Assembly (NCBI GenBank): GCA_910577645.1
Contig: CAJTOL010000026.1
Location: 1 to 46,407 of the forward strand
Direction of reading: 5' to 3'
Source: an uncultured Lachnospiraceae bacterium
Lineage (GTDB): Bacteria > Bacillota > Clostridia > Lachnospirales > Lachnospiraceae
Length of the DNA: 46,407 bases
Shown: positions 1 through 7,839 of the stretch, one piece after another
How positions within the stretch are numbered: the stretch's first letter is position 1
How the letters are laid out: each line of letters starts with the position of its first letter
The notes under the pieces: model-generated
The model's database searches: none
What the model was told of the DNA's origin: nothing
What the model saw: the letters and a program-made list of their open reading frames with translations, nothing else
Translations under genes and position numbers: made by a program

Positions 1-2
1 AT

Positions 3-503
3 GCGTTTGTTCTCGGAAGGTTACAATACTGGCTGATGGCGGTAAAAGAGAATGAGGACGCCATTCTGGAACGGCTGCTGCAAGGCAGCGAGAAACAGCG
101 GCAGTCCGAGAATGCCCGTGCCGAAAAAGAGCTGAAAAAGGCACAGAAACGCAGGCAGGAGCTGAACAGCCTTTTTGCGAAGATGTACGAGGACAGGGTA
201 AAAGGGCTTCTTGACGAAGAAAATTATTCCATGCTCTCCGTCAAATACCGCACGGAGCAGCAACAGCTTGATGAAACGGTCAAGACCATCTCTGCAAGGC
301 TTGAAGAAACGAAAGAGGAAACGGACGATGCAAAACGCTGGATTGACTTAATCCAGAAATACAGTGCCATTGACGAGCTTACCGCCCCGCTCTTGAATGA
401 ACTGATTGAGAAAATCGTAGTCCACCAGTCATGGAAAGACGGGAACGGTAGGACAGTGAGGGACATTGAGATTTACTATCGTTTTGTAGGAAAAATTGAT
501 TAA
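3..503 (+). CDS. Large serine recombinase, C-terminal part (DUF4368 type), cut by window edge
   Basis: The frame is open through the left edge, so this is the tail of a longer gene; the first in-frame ATG at 36 is probably internal. The protein is charged and coiled-coil-like over most of its length. It ends with a compact segment (ELTAPLLNELIEKIVVH, then IEIYYRFVGKID) typical of the DUF4368 tail of TnpX-type serine site-specific recombinases of Firmicute mobilisable elements. The catalytic resolvase and recombinase domains would lie to the left, outside the window. A tnpV-like gene follows directly, as is usual in Tn4451-type elements. Whether the full gene is intact cannot be seen. Confidence 0.8.
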   Translation, partial: AFVLGRLQYWLMAVKENEDAILERLLQGSEKQRQSENARAEKELKKAQKRRQELNSLFAKMYEDRVKGLLDEENYSMLSVKYRTEQQQLDETVKTISARLEETKEETDDAKRWIDLIQKYSAIDELTAPLLNELIEKIVVHQSWKDGNGRTVRDIEIYYRFVGKID

Positions 504-511
504 ATAGGCAT

Positions 512-540
512 GGGGAATGTGCCGATTATGGCACTTCCCC
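512..540 (+). terminator. Hairpin after recombinase gene
   Basis: GGGGAATGTGCC and GGCACTTCCCC form an imperfect stem with one bulged base, nine bases after the recombinase stop. There is no T-tract behind it, so it may be an mRNA 3' end or an element-associated hairpin rather than a strong intrinsic terminator. Confidence 0.35.
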
Positions 541-559
541 GAAACACTGTCTTTAACTC

Positions 560-895
560 ATGTAAAGCGGAGATTATCTTATCCCCTGTCTTACCTTGCC
601 GGAGGAAGAACAGAGATTTATCGGCGTATGGGGACAAAGACATTTACGCTATCTGAAAGAATATCGCAGGAGTGTATATTTGAATCTGCTTACAAGTGGA
701 AGGTTGAATGATTATTTGGCTGATATAGAAGAACAGGCACAGGAACGCTTTGAAAGGATTGTAGAGCAGATGAAACGGGCACATGGGATCACGGAACAGT
801 TAAAGGCAGAAAATCAGATGGAATGGGTAGCGAGAATGAACAATATACAATCGTGTGCAAGGGAGATTGTGGATAAAGAAATAATTTACCAGTAA
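560..895 (+). pseudogene. tnpV: TnpV-like transposon protein with damaged 5' end
   Basis: The translated body (LPEEEQRFIGVWGQRHLRYL, later QMEWVARMNNIQ and ending in EIIYQ) matches the pattern of TnpV, a small protein of unknown function carried with TnpX-type recombinases. The frame can be read back through GDYLIPCLTLPEEE, but the only upstream ATG (560) is followed at once by TAA. The only remaining start is a TTG at 596, inside the conserved LTLPEEE segment and without a good ribosome-binding site. Homologues normally carry 15-25 more N-terminal residues. The gene is therefore probably a 5'-degraded relic; translation from 596 would give 99 residues. Identity of the body is fairly secure, function unknown. 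Confidence 0.65.
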
Positions 896-959
896 AAAAA
901 GTAGTATGATGGAGAGCGAATTAAAAAGATTACATTTCTACTTGTCTTTACATATATTT

Positions 960-1000
960 TACAGTATTACGATGATGTTTTTTACAACTATACAGTATTA
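960..1000 (+). repeat. Direct repeat TACAGTATTA x2 upstream of small membrane gene
   Basis: TACAGTATTA occurs at 960-969 and again at 991-1000, 31 bases apart (about three helical turns). A weak promoter-like pair (TTGTCT at 942-947, TATTAC at 965-970, 17-base spacer) overlaps the first copy. This could be a regulator site for the gene at 1039; the region is AT-rich, so chance is possible. Confidence 0.3.
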
Positions 1001-1038
1001 TATAAGAAAATCAGTGTGGTATATGGGAGGTGTGTTTA

Positions 1039-1305
1039 ATGAAACCCTCAAAATGTCGAAAAATAATAAATGGGCTTGCTTTAATAGGAATAGGAATAGT
1101 TTTTTTATCATATATTCCATTTTTAAGTTCGATTCATAGAGAAATGATTTTTGTAGCAACATTTCTTGTGGTCGGTGACGTTATCTTTGGATTTATTTTT
1201 TTACGATGTCCACACTGTAAAAAATTATTAAATTTTAAGTGGTCATCACAAAGTATTTGCCATAATTGCGGAGAAAAATTAGATGATGATAACTTGAAAT
1301 CATAA
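1039..1305 (+). CDS. Small membrane protein with C-terminal zinc ribbon
   Basis: This encodes 88 residues. ATG 1039 was chosen because GGGAGG at 1025-1030 lies 8 bases upstream; an in-frame GTG at 1030 would overlap that site. Two hydrophobic helices (about residues 9-27 and 35-55) are followed by CPHCKK and CHNCGEKL, four cysteines spaced as in a zinc ribbon, probably facing the cytoplasm. The gene is AT-rich compared with the catabolic genes to the right and stands alone between mobile-element fragments, so it may be accessory DNA. I do not recognise a named family; function is unknown. Confidence 0.6.
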   Translation: MKPSKCRKIINGLALIGIGIVFLSYIPFLSSIHREMIFVATFLVVGDVIFGFIFLRCPHCKKLLNFKWSSQSICHNCGEKLDDDNLKS

Positions 1306-1463
1306 ACTTGAAGACTACAAAACATTATTTTTTAATCCAATCTACTGCTTAGGTGCTTTAGAATATATTTTAAGGAGAGGGGGAGAAAACCGGAATATAA
1401 AAATATCAATGAATTGATACAAGTTAACTAAATTAAACGCAATAGCTAAGAGGGAGGATTTTT

Positions 1464-1610
1464 ATGTTAATGAAGTTTAAGCGCTTAATCTCTGTTGCCT
1501 TAACTATGATTATGGTATTTTCACTTTTTTCGAGTAATGTTGTACAAGCTGCAAGTGTTGAAACTGAAGCTGAAAATAAGCTTTATACCGGTAAGCTGGA
1601 GCAGGAGTGA
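1464..1610 (+). pseudogene. Orphan signal peptide of a truncated secreted protein
   Basis: This is a 48-codon ORF with a strong ribosome-binding site (GAGGGAGG about 8 bases upstream of ATG 1464). It encodes a textbook signal peptide: MLMKFKRLI, a hydrophobic core, then a VQA-A cleavage site near residue 29. Only about 18 residues of mature protein follow before TGA. The secreted protein it once belonged to has been lost. The next fragment (FtsH-like) begins in the same frame immediately after the stop, which marks a deletion or insertion junction near 1600. Confidence 0.5.
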
Positions 1611-1943
1611 GATCTATTTGTTTTGATTAGCCAATATATGATCAGAAAGCCGATGGAACAGATGGGAGGGAAGGACTCTATGTCTTTCGGCCTGGGAAAG
1701 AGCAATGCGAAGGTCTGTGTTCAGTCTGCACAGGGGATCCGTTTCTATGATATAGCAGGAGAAGAGGAAGCAAAAGAAGGTTTGGAAGAAATTGTAGATT
1801 ATCTGCATGACCCCAAGCGATATACAGATACCGGCGCTTCTATGCCGAAAGGAGTTCTTCTGGTGGGTCCTCCGGGAACGGGTAAAACCATGCTGGCAAA
1901 AATGGGCGGCAATGATTTGAAGAAAATGCTTTTGATTTTTTAA
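1611..1943 (+). pseudogene. ftsH: FtsH protease fragment (membrane-proximal region to Walker A)
   Basis: The frame reads from the end of an FtsH transmembrane helix (LISQYMIRKPMEQMGG) through the linker (SMSFGLGKSNAKVCV) into the start of the AAA+ module (IAGEEEAKEGLEEIVDYL, GVLLVGPPGTGKTMLAK). It then diverges and stops 13 codons later. The rest of the ATPase and the zinc protease domain are missing, and so is the N-terminus. It cannot be an active protease. The best start would be ATG 1638 or ATG 1653, but neither has a convincing ribosome-binding site. It is most likely a relic left by recombination next to the mobile-element edge. Confidence 0.75.
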
Positions 1944-2104
1944 ACATATTGTGGTAAACTTACGATTATTCTATTATAGAAATATTCTGATAGAAGCATT
2001 AAAACAAGCGGATAGGGAATGTGGAAGCTGCGGATGTGATTTCGATCCGCTGTACAAAAGAGCTTTGGAATTGATTTAATAATCAACAGAAAAGAGGGGA
2101 TAAA

Positions 2105-2869
2105 TTGCGTACTATATTTCAAAGAACAGAGATTTCAGAGCCGGTTTTGTTCGGCCCGTCTGATACCACCAAAAGGATAGAAAATTTCCCGGAAATTTGT
2201 ATTTCCACATTTTCTGAAAATATTATTGAGAAATTTTCTTCTTTAAAAGGGGTGGAAAAAATAGCAGAACTTTACTCTGCAAACGGCATATTGCCGGTTT
2301 ATAAAATCAGGTATAAGGATAAAGAGATTGCTTTTTACCGTTCTATGGTAGGCGCTCCCGCTTGTGTTTCATGTTTTGAGGAGATTGGTGCTATGGGCGC
2401 TAAAAAGTTTGTTTTGTTTGGCTCTTGTGGAGTATTGGATGATGATAAAGTAAAAGATCATATTATTATCCCGGTTTCCGCAGTCCGTGACGAGGGTACA
2501 AGTTATCATTACATAGCGCCTTCTCCGGAAATCGAGGCAGACCCGCATTCTATCCGGATATTAGAAAATGTTTTAATCAATTGCGGTTATTCCTATGTAA
2601 AAGGAAAGACATGGACTTCTGATGCAATATACAGGGAGACCTGCACTGCCATCAAGGAACGCAGGCAGGAAGGGTGCCTGACCGTAGAAATGGAATGTGC
2701 TTCCATGCTGGCTGTTTCAAAATACAGAAATATTCCGTTTATCCAATTTTTGTATGGCGCAGATAATCTCAGTTCTGATACATGGGAAATCAGAGATTTA
2801 AATTTATATGGTCTAACTAATGCAGAAAAATACATGGTTCTTGCTTTTGAATGTGGGATCGCTATGTAA
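2105..2869 (+). CDS. Nucleoside phosphorylase (PNP/UDP family)
   Basis: This encodes 254 residues. The start is TTG 2105, preceded by AGAGGGG at a good distance; no ATG fits the conserved N-terminus. Family hallmarks are a phosphate-binding GSCG near residue 104, TSDAIYRET near 177 and VEMECAS near 193, the ribose-binding Met-Glu of this fold. These fit PF01048 enzymes that cleave nucleosides with phosphate to the free base and ribose-1-phosphate; it is closest in style to uridine phosphorylases. It is cytosolic, with no signal peptide. It sits upstream of an Opp/Dpp-type importer but 416 bases away, with a promoter between, so a functional link is uncertain. Base specificity cannot be fixed from sequence. 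Confidence 0.8.
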   Translation: MRTIFQRTEISEPVLFGPSDTTKRIENFPEICISTFSENIIEKFSSLKGVEKIAELYSANGILPVYKIRYKDKEIAFYRSMVGAPACVSCFEEIGAMGAKKFVLFGSCGVLDDDKVKDHIIIPVSAVRDEGTSYHYIAPSPEIEADPHSIRILENVLINCGYSYVKGKTWTSDAIYRETCTAIKERRQEGCLTVEMECASMLAVSKYRNIPFIQFLYGADNLSSDTWEIRDLNLYGLTNAEKYMVLAFECGIAM

Positions 2870-2890
2870 AAGCCGGAAATATCGGTGCTC

Positions 2891-2941
2891 CTGCCTTTCG
2901 CAGATAAGGGTATTGTATGTCCCTTTGTCCGCTGAGGGCAG
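2891..2941. repeat. Dispersed palindromic repeat, copy 1 (imperfect)
   Basis: The arms are CTGCCTTTCGCAGATAAGGG (2891-2910) and CCCTTTGTCCGCTGAGGGCAG (2921-2941). The reverse complement of the right arm (CTGCCCTCAGCGGACAAAGG...) closely resembles the arm of the hairpin at 11009 and the left arm at 13318. The three appear to be divergent members of one intergenic repeat family. Confidence 0.45.
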
Positions 2942-3023
2942 GGGATTATTAAATTATTATAAGGAGTATTGGAAAAAAATGTTAAAGTGGATAAAAAATA
3001 AACAATAAATAGAGAAAAACAGG

Positions 3024-3052
3024 TTGCGTTTTAGGGTAATTTGTGATACACT
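3024..3052 (+). promoter_or_regulatory. Promoter for Opp/Dpp operon
   Basis: TTGCGT (3024-3029) and TACACT (3047-3052) are separated by 17 bases, a good sigma-A match. Transcription from here would give a leader of about 225 bases ahead of the binding-protein gene. Confidence 0.5.
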
Positions 3053-3145
3053 TGAAAGCACATAGTAAATAGTTATACATATTGCACAGAGAGATAGAAG
3101 AGCGGCATGATGATGCAGACATTCCTGGAACTTCTATATGGGTAT

Positions 3146-3181
3146 AGGCGTTAAAGGTGGTGTATGCTGGCGCTTTTTTTT
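3146..3181 (+). terminator. Leader hairpin with T8 run (attenuator or upstream terminator)
   Basis: AGGCGTTA (3146-3153) pairs with TGGCGCTT (3168-3175) using several G-T pairs and runs directly into eight T. It lies between the promoter at 3024 and the gene at 3286, so it either attenuates that transcript or ends read-through from the phosphorylase gene. Confidence 0.45.
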
Positions 3182-3285
3182 GTACCCTAAATTTATCATT
3201 GCAATGTGTATTCTTATTTACAAAAGAGCCCGTGGGAAAGGTATACCAAAGGGCAGAAAACATTTTATTATGGAGGAAAGAAGAT

Positions 3286-4899
3286 ATGAGAAAACGACTT
3301 GCATTGATACTCAGTGCGGCCATGTTGACAGTTTCCCTGGTGGGATGTGGGGGAGGTAATTCCAGTAATGGAAATAGCGCCGGTACTACAAAGAGCGCAG
3401 ACAGCGGAAATACCTCTGATGGGGCATCAGCAGTAGGGCATAAAGAATCTTTGATTATCGGTACAGACACTGACATCAATAATCTGGATCTTCAAAAGCA
3501 GCAGGATCAGATCAACAATATTATATTAAAAAATACCCATCAGACATTGGTATTTTTTAACAATGGTTCTAACGGCGATGTGCGCTTTGATCCTTGCTTG
3601 GCAACTTCCTGGGAATTTTTAGACGATACCCATATTGAGATGAAGCTGAGAGATGATGTTTATTTTAATGATGGCGCACAGACTCCCATGACTGCAGAAG
3701 ATGTAAAATTTACCCTTGATATGGCTATGGATAATATGGTAGCTTCCGTTCTGGCCGGCTATGTAGGATGCACCGTGAAGGACGATTATACTATTGAGAT
3801 TGAAATTGAGAGCTACAACAATGAGTTTGTACAGTCTCTGGCTTCCCTGCCGTTAGCAATCCAATCCAAAAAGGCTTATGATGACGGAGTGGAGGATCCT
3901 TACTACATAGGCACAGGGCCCTATAAGTTTGACGAATGGGTAGAAGGCGAATACTGCCGTCTGGTAAAGGTTGATGATTACTGGGGAAATGAGATCCCGG
4001 CTGGTGAGAATCTGGCTCCCGGTGTAGCGGAGATCCTTGAGTTCCGTCCCTATATCGAGGCATCTTCCCGTGTAATGGCGCTCCAGGCAGGCGAAATTGA
4101 TGTATGCGTTAACCCGCCTATTAACGAGCTGCAGTATCTGGAAGAAGACGAGAACATTACGGTTTATGAGCAGACCGGCACCCGTTTGTTCTATTTCGCA
4201 TTTAATGTGGAGAAAGAGCCTTGGAACAATCCGACCTTACGTCAGGCAGTTGCCTGCGCTATTGACCGTGATGCAGTTCTGGAGGCGGCTGTGTATGGCA
4301 AGGGAACATTGCAGACCACAATTTTAAACCGCGGTCTGTGGGGCTTCTATGATGAGATGGAAGGCTTCGATTATGATGTGGAGCGGGCTAAGAGCCTGAT
4401 GGCAGAAGCAGGATATCCTGACGGCGGTCTCAGCACCACTTTATCCTATGCTACTGGAACACCCTATGAGCAGATTGCAACCATCGTTCAGGCAAACCTG
4501 GCAGATATCGGTATTACCGTTACTTTAGAGCCTATGGAGACTGCAACCCTGAAATCAGCCTGCGTAGACGGCAGCCAGGAATTGTTCTTATGGAGATGGA
4601 ATGAGGACTCCAAGGTAGATTTTGTATACCGTGATCTGTTCTATACCGGTTCCGGATCCAACTATCACCACTATGCAGATCCCAAGGCAGACGAGATGAT
4701 CGATATCGTTGCAACCGAGAAAGATGCAGATAAACGTCTGAAGACTGCTGAGGAGCTGCAGACTTATCTGGTTGACGCATGTCCCCAGGTTCCGCTTTAT
4801 ATCGCCAATCTGGTAATTGCATACAATAAGGATTTACAGGGCCAGTATTTCTATGGCGGCGGCAATCATGACTGGCGTCACGCCTATATTGCTCAGTAA
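3286..4899 (+). CDS. Extracellular solute-binding protein, family 5 (Opp/Dpp type)
   Basis: This encodes 537 residues, a lipoprotein. ATG 3286 follows a GGAGGAAAG site and opens a classic lipoprotein signal (MRKRLALILSAAML, then lipobox LVGC); the frame extends upstream but without signal logic. A low-complexity Gly/Ser/Asn/Thr linker follows the cysteine. Motifs of SBP_bac_5 are present: LATSWEFLDDTHIEMKLRDD, MTAEDVKFTLD, GTGPYKFDEW and LRQAVACAIDRDAV. The family binds peptides, nickel or other small ligands outside the cell and delivers them to the cognate ABC permease. It is first in a five-gene operon with all partners present. Ligand not predictable. Confidence 0.92.
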   Translation: MRKRLALILSAAMLTVSLVGCGGGNSSNGNSAGTTKSADSGNTSDGASAVGHKESLIIGTDTDINNLDLQKQQDQINNIILKNTHQTLVFFNNGSNGDVRFDPCLATSWEFLDDTHIEMKLRDDVYFNDGAQTPMTAEDVKFTLDMAMDNMVASVLAGYVGCTVKDDYTIEIEIESYNNEFVQSLASLPLAIQSKKAYDDGVEDPYYIGTGPYKFDEWVEGEYCRLVKVDDYWGNEIPAGENLAPGVAEILEFRPYIEASSRVMALQAGEIDVCVNPPINELQYLEEDENITVYEQTGTRLFYFAFNVEKEPWNNPTLRQAVACAIDRDAVLEAAVYGKGTLQTTILNRGLWGFYDEMEGFDYDVERAKSLMAEAGYPDGGLSTTLSYATGTPYEQIATIVQANLADIGITVTLEPMETATLKSACVDGSQELFLWRWNEDSKVDFVYRDLFYTGSGSNYHHYADPKADEMIDIVATEKDADKRLKTAEELQTYLVDACPQVPLYIANLVIAYNKDLQGQYFYGGGNHDWRHAYIAQ

Positions 4900-4926
4900 A
4901 GGATAAATCCTTGCAGTCAGACAACA

Positions 4927-4960
4927 GGGGGCGCTCCCGAAAGCCTTCGGGAGCGCCCCC
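4927..4960 (+). promoter_or_regulatory. Perfect 15-bp hairpin between binding protein and permease genes
   Basis: GGGGGCGCTCCCGAA (4927-4941), loop AGCC, and TTCGGGAGCGCCCCC (4946-4960) form a very stable stem. There is no T-tract. Such hairpins commonly protect or partly terminate mRNA so that the binding protein is made in excess over the membrane components. Confidence 0.7.
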
Positions 4961-4988
4961 ATGTGATAGAAAAAGGAGTGACAGGTAA

Positions 4989-5924
4989 ATGCTGAGATAT
5001 ATATTGAAACGGCTGGTAATGCTGATTCCGGTTATTCTGGTAACCTCATTTCTGATTTTCTGGGCCATGAGCCTGACAGGAGGAGATCCGGCGCTGATGC
5101 TTGCCGGTGATAATGCAAAGCCGGAGCAGATTGAGCAGATCCGGGAAGAACTGGGACTTAATGATCCTTTCATTGTCCGTTACGGCAACTATATGAAGGG
5201 AATGTTGATCGGAGATATGGGGAAGTCTTATGTGACAAAGCGCGATGTGTTTAAGACCTTTATGGAGCGTCTCCCTAATACGCTGATGCTGGGGGGAGCG
5301 GCGGTTCTGATTGCGGTGGTGGTCTCTCTTCCTCTGGGAATTTATACAGCAATCCATCAAAACACGTGGAAGGATACGGCAGGGATGATTTTTGCCCTGT
5401 TCGGCACGTCCATGCCAAACTTCTGGTTGGGACTGATGTTGATCATTCTGTTTTCACTGAAACTGGGTCTCTTTCCCACAGGCGGAAAAGGAGGTCTGGA
5501 CAGCCTGGTTTTGCCTGCCGTAACAGTAGGCTTTGGTCTGGCCGCCCTGATTACCAGGACCACCCGTTCTTCCATGCTGGATGTGCTTCGTCAGGACTAT
5601 ATGACAACAGCACGGGCCAAGGGTTGTTCCGAAAAACAGGTGATTACGGTTCATGGTTTGAAAAACGCACTGATTCCGATTATTACGGCTATCGGGCTGC
5701 AGATGTCTTTGGTAATTACCGGATCCGTACTGGCCGAGACTGTATTCTCCTGGCCGGGAATCGGACGGTTGGTATATGATTCCATTTCCAAGCGGGATAT
5801 TCCTATGGTTACCGGGGCAATTATTATGTGTTCAATTTTGATGTGTATCATCAATCTGGTCGTGGATCTGATTTATGCATTCTTTGATCCGAGGATCAAG
5901 GCACAATACAGCAAGAAGGGGTGA
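4989..5924 (+). CDS. ABC transporter permease, DppB/OppB type
   Basis: This encodes 311 residues with about six membrane helices. N-terminal MLRYILKRLVMLIPVILVTSFLIF is the standard first helix of DppB proteins, followed by the external GLNDPFIVRYGNYMKGMLIGDMG-type segment. The EAA cytoplasmic loop is present (DYMTTARAKGCSEKQVITVHGLKNALIP), which contacts the ATPases. AAGGAG lies 10 bases before ATG 4989. It forms a heterodimeric channel with the next gene, separated by only four bases. Confidence 0.92.
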   Translation: MLRYILKRLVMLIPVILVTSFLIFWAMSLTGGDPALMLAGDNAKPEQIEQIREELGLNDPFIVRYGNYMKGMLIGDMGKSYVTKRDVFKTFMERLPNTLMLGGAAVLIAVVVSLPLGIYTAIHQNTWKDTAGMIFALFGTSMPNFWLGLMLIILFSLKLGLFPTGGKGGLDSLVLPAVTVGFGLAALITRTTRSSMLDVLRQDYMTTARAKGCSEKQVITVHGLKNALIPIITAIGLQMSLVITGSVLAETVFSWPGIGRLVYDSISKRDIPMVTGAIIMCSILMCIINLVVDLIYAFFDPRIKAQYSKKG

Positions 5925-5928
5925 TAGG

Positions 5929-6813
5929 ATGGCTCAGCCAAAGGAAATAAAAAATCAGTATAAAAAGCGTACCTTGTTTCAGGAAACCTGGAGGCGTCTG
6001 GTAAAAAACCGGGGAGCCATGCTGGGACTGGGATTTTTGGTACTGTTGATTTTAGCCGCAGCGCTTAGCCCGGTTTTATTTAACTATGAAGTGGACGTAA
6101 TCGGGCAGAATATGCAGGAACGCCTAATGGCTCCTTGTGGGGCCCATTGGTTTGGGACAGATGAATATGGGCGCGACTTATTTGCACGTGTGGTATACGG
6201 TGCCCGCTATTCTTTGATTATTGGAGTTGGATCGGTGTTGTTAGGACTGGTGGTAGGAACTATTTTGGGATCCCAGGCAGGATTCCATGGAGGAGTTACC
6301 GATTCCATCATCATGCGGGGCATTGATATTTTCTACTCGATTCCCAATATTATGACAGCAGTGGTAATTGTATCTTTACTGGGGCCCAGCACAGTAAATC
6401 TGATGATTGCGCTGGCATTTTCCTGCGCCAGCAGCTTTGCACGTATTGTGCGGGCGTCAGTAATGACGATTCGTGATCAGGAATATGTGGAATCGTCCTA
6501 CGCTATGGGACTGCCTACATGGAAGATCATTGTAAAACATATTCTTCCCAACTGTTTGTCTCCGATTATTGTACAGATTACGCTTCTAATCGGAACCACG
6601 ATTATTTCCGCATCTTCCCTGAGCTTTCTGGGGATTGGCGTTCCGGCGCCGGCACCGGAGTGGGGAGCTCTGCTTTCAGCAGGCCGTGGACATATTCGCG
6701 ATGCCAGTTATATGTGTATCATTCCTGGTCTGGCGATTATGTTTACAGTACTGGCGCTGAACCTGTTAGGGGATGGCCTGCGGGATGCACTGGATCCGAA
6801 GCTGAAAAAATAG
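5929..6813 (+). CDS. ABC transporter permease, DppC/OppC type
   Basis: This encodes 294 residues. ATG 5929 was chosen because it directly follows the dppB-like stop; the frame runs further upstream inside that gene. It has a short cytosolic N-terminus, a first helix near residues 31-52, then FGTDEYGRDLFARVVYGARYSL, the DppC signature after the OppC N-terminal domain. The EAA-type loop (EYVESSYAMGLPTWKIIVKHILPN) and the SFLGIGVPAPAPEWGALL segment are intact. It pairs with the DppB-like permease and two ATPases. Confidence 0.92.
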   Translation: MAQPKEIKNQYKKRTLFQETWRRLVKNRGAMLGLGFLVLLILAAALSPVLFNYEVDVIGQNMQERLMAPCGAHWFGTDEYGRDLFARVVYGARYSLIIGVGSVLLGLVVGTILGSQAGFHGGVTDSIIMRGIDIFYSIPNIMTAVVIVSLLGPSTVNLMIALAFSCASSFARIVRASVMTIRDQEYVESSYAMGLPTWKIIVKHILPNCLSPIIVQITLLIGTTIISASSLSFLGIGVPAPAPEWGALLSAGRGHIRDASYMCIIPGLAIMFTVLALNLLGDGLRDALDPKLKK

Positions 6814-6828
6814 GAGGAAAGACATAAT

Positions 6829-7839
6829 ATGGCTGAAGAATTTGTTCTTGATATAAAAGACCTGGCCGTTCATTATGAGACAGAAGATGCGGATGTCCAT
6901 GCCGTTAATGGCATTGATATTGTGATTGGCAAGAAACGAACCCTGGGTTTAGTGGGTGAGACAGGCGCAGGCAAGACGACCACGGCTTTGTCCATCTTAA
7001 ACCTGGTGCCCAATCCGCCGGGAGTGATTAAAAGCGGGGAGATCTATCTGGAAGGAAAAGATGTTCTTAAAATGACTCCGACAGAGCTGGAAAAGATGCG
7101 TGGAAACGATGTAGCCATGATCTTCCAGGATCCCATGACAGCACTGAATCCGGTTATGACAGTAGGGGATCAGATTGGAGAGAGCATTGCCATTCACCAA
7201 AATCTGTCCAAAAAGGATGCCTTTGAAAAAGCTAAGGAAATGTTAAAGATGGTAGGGATTGCCGAGAGCCGTGCCTATGATTACCCCCATCAGTTTTCCG
7301 GAGGTATGAAGCAGAGGGTAGTAATTGCAATCGCCCTGGCCTGCAGTCCTCAGCTTTTGATCGCAGACGAACCTACGACAGCACTGGACGTGACTATTCA
7401 GGCTCAGGTGCTGGAGCTGATGAAACAGTTGATTCGGGAAAAAGAGATGTCCATGCTGCTGATTACCCACGATTTAGGAGTGGTTGCAGAGGTGTGCGAG
7501 GACGTGGCAGTAATGTATGCCGGACGGATTGTGGAAAAAGGAACGGCAGATGATGTATTCAATCATATGCGTCATCCCTACACAGAAGGACTGTTTGACT
7601 CTCTGCCTAATTTAAAGGAGCGGGGGGAGGAACTGGTACCCATTAAGGGCCTGATGCCGGATCCGTCAGATTTGCCGCCGGGATGTGCCTTTGCGCCCAG
7701 ATGCCCGTATGCTACAGAAGCCTGCAGCCAGGCTGTTCCTGAGCTTACGGCAGTTGACGGCAGTAAGACCCATTTTGTGGCATGCAGTGCTTACCGCAAT
7801 CCGGAATTCAGCTTAAGGGGGAATAAAGATGGCAGGTAA
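6829..7839 (+). CDS. ABC transporter ATPase, DppD/OppD type
   Basis: This encodes 336 residues. Walker A is GETGAGKTTTA (about residues 44-54), the Q-loop region MIFQDPMTALNP, signature FSGGMKQRVVIAIAL, Walker B LLIADEPTTALD and switch LLITHDLG. The C-terminal oligopeptide-transporter extension has conserved cysteines (CAFAPRCPYATEAC and a later Cys), which in relatives bind an iron-sulphur cluster. It supplies ATP hydrolysis together with the following ATPase. AGGAGGAAAG precedes the start; its last 11 bases overlap the next gene, indicating translational coupling. Confidence 0.93.
   Translation: MAEEFVLDIKDLAVHYETEDADVHAVNGIDIVIGKKRTLGLVGETGAGKTTTALSILNLVPNPPGVIKSGEIYLEGKDVLKMTPTELEKMRGNDVAMIFQDPMTALNPVMTVGDQIGESIAIHQNLSKKDAFEKAKEMLKMVGIAESRAYDYPHQFSGGMKQRVVIAIALACSPQLLIADEPTTALDVTIQAQVLELMKQLIREKEMSMLLITHDLGVVAEVCEDVAVMYAGRIVEKGTADDVFNHMRHPYTEGLFDSLPNLKERGEELVPIKGLMPDPSDLPPGCAFAPRCPYATEACSQAVPELTAVDGSKTHFVACSAYRNPEFSLRGNKDGR

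Larger units (their letters stand above)
2870..3285. other. Intergenic region: repeat, promoter and leader of the Opp/Dpp operon
   Basis: This 416-base gap holds an imperfect palindrome (2891-2941), a sigma-A-type promoter (3024-3052) and a hairpin with a run of eight T (3146-3181). No convincing coding sequence was found. Confidence 0.6.

Noticed and set aside
1950..2079. Open stretch ending in CGSCGCDFDPLYKRALELI
   Set aside because: No start codon with a ribosome-binding site and no family recognised; too short to call a gene or relic.
2982..3479. A 165-codon minus-strand open frame across the Opp/Dpp leader
   Set aside because: It covers the start of the lipoprotein gene and the leader; the translation is Pro/Ser-rich without domain features.
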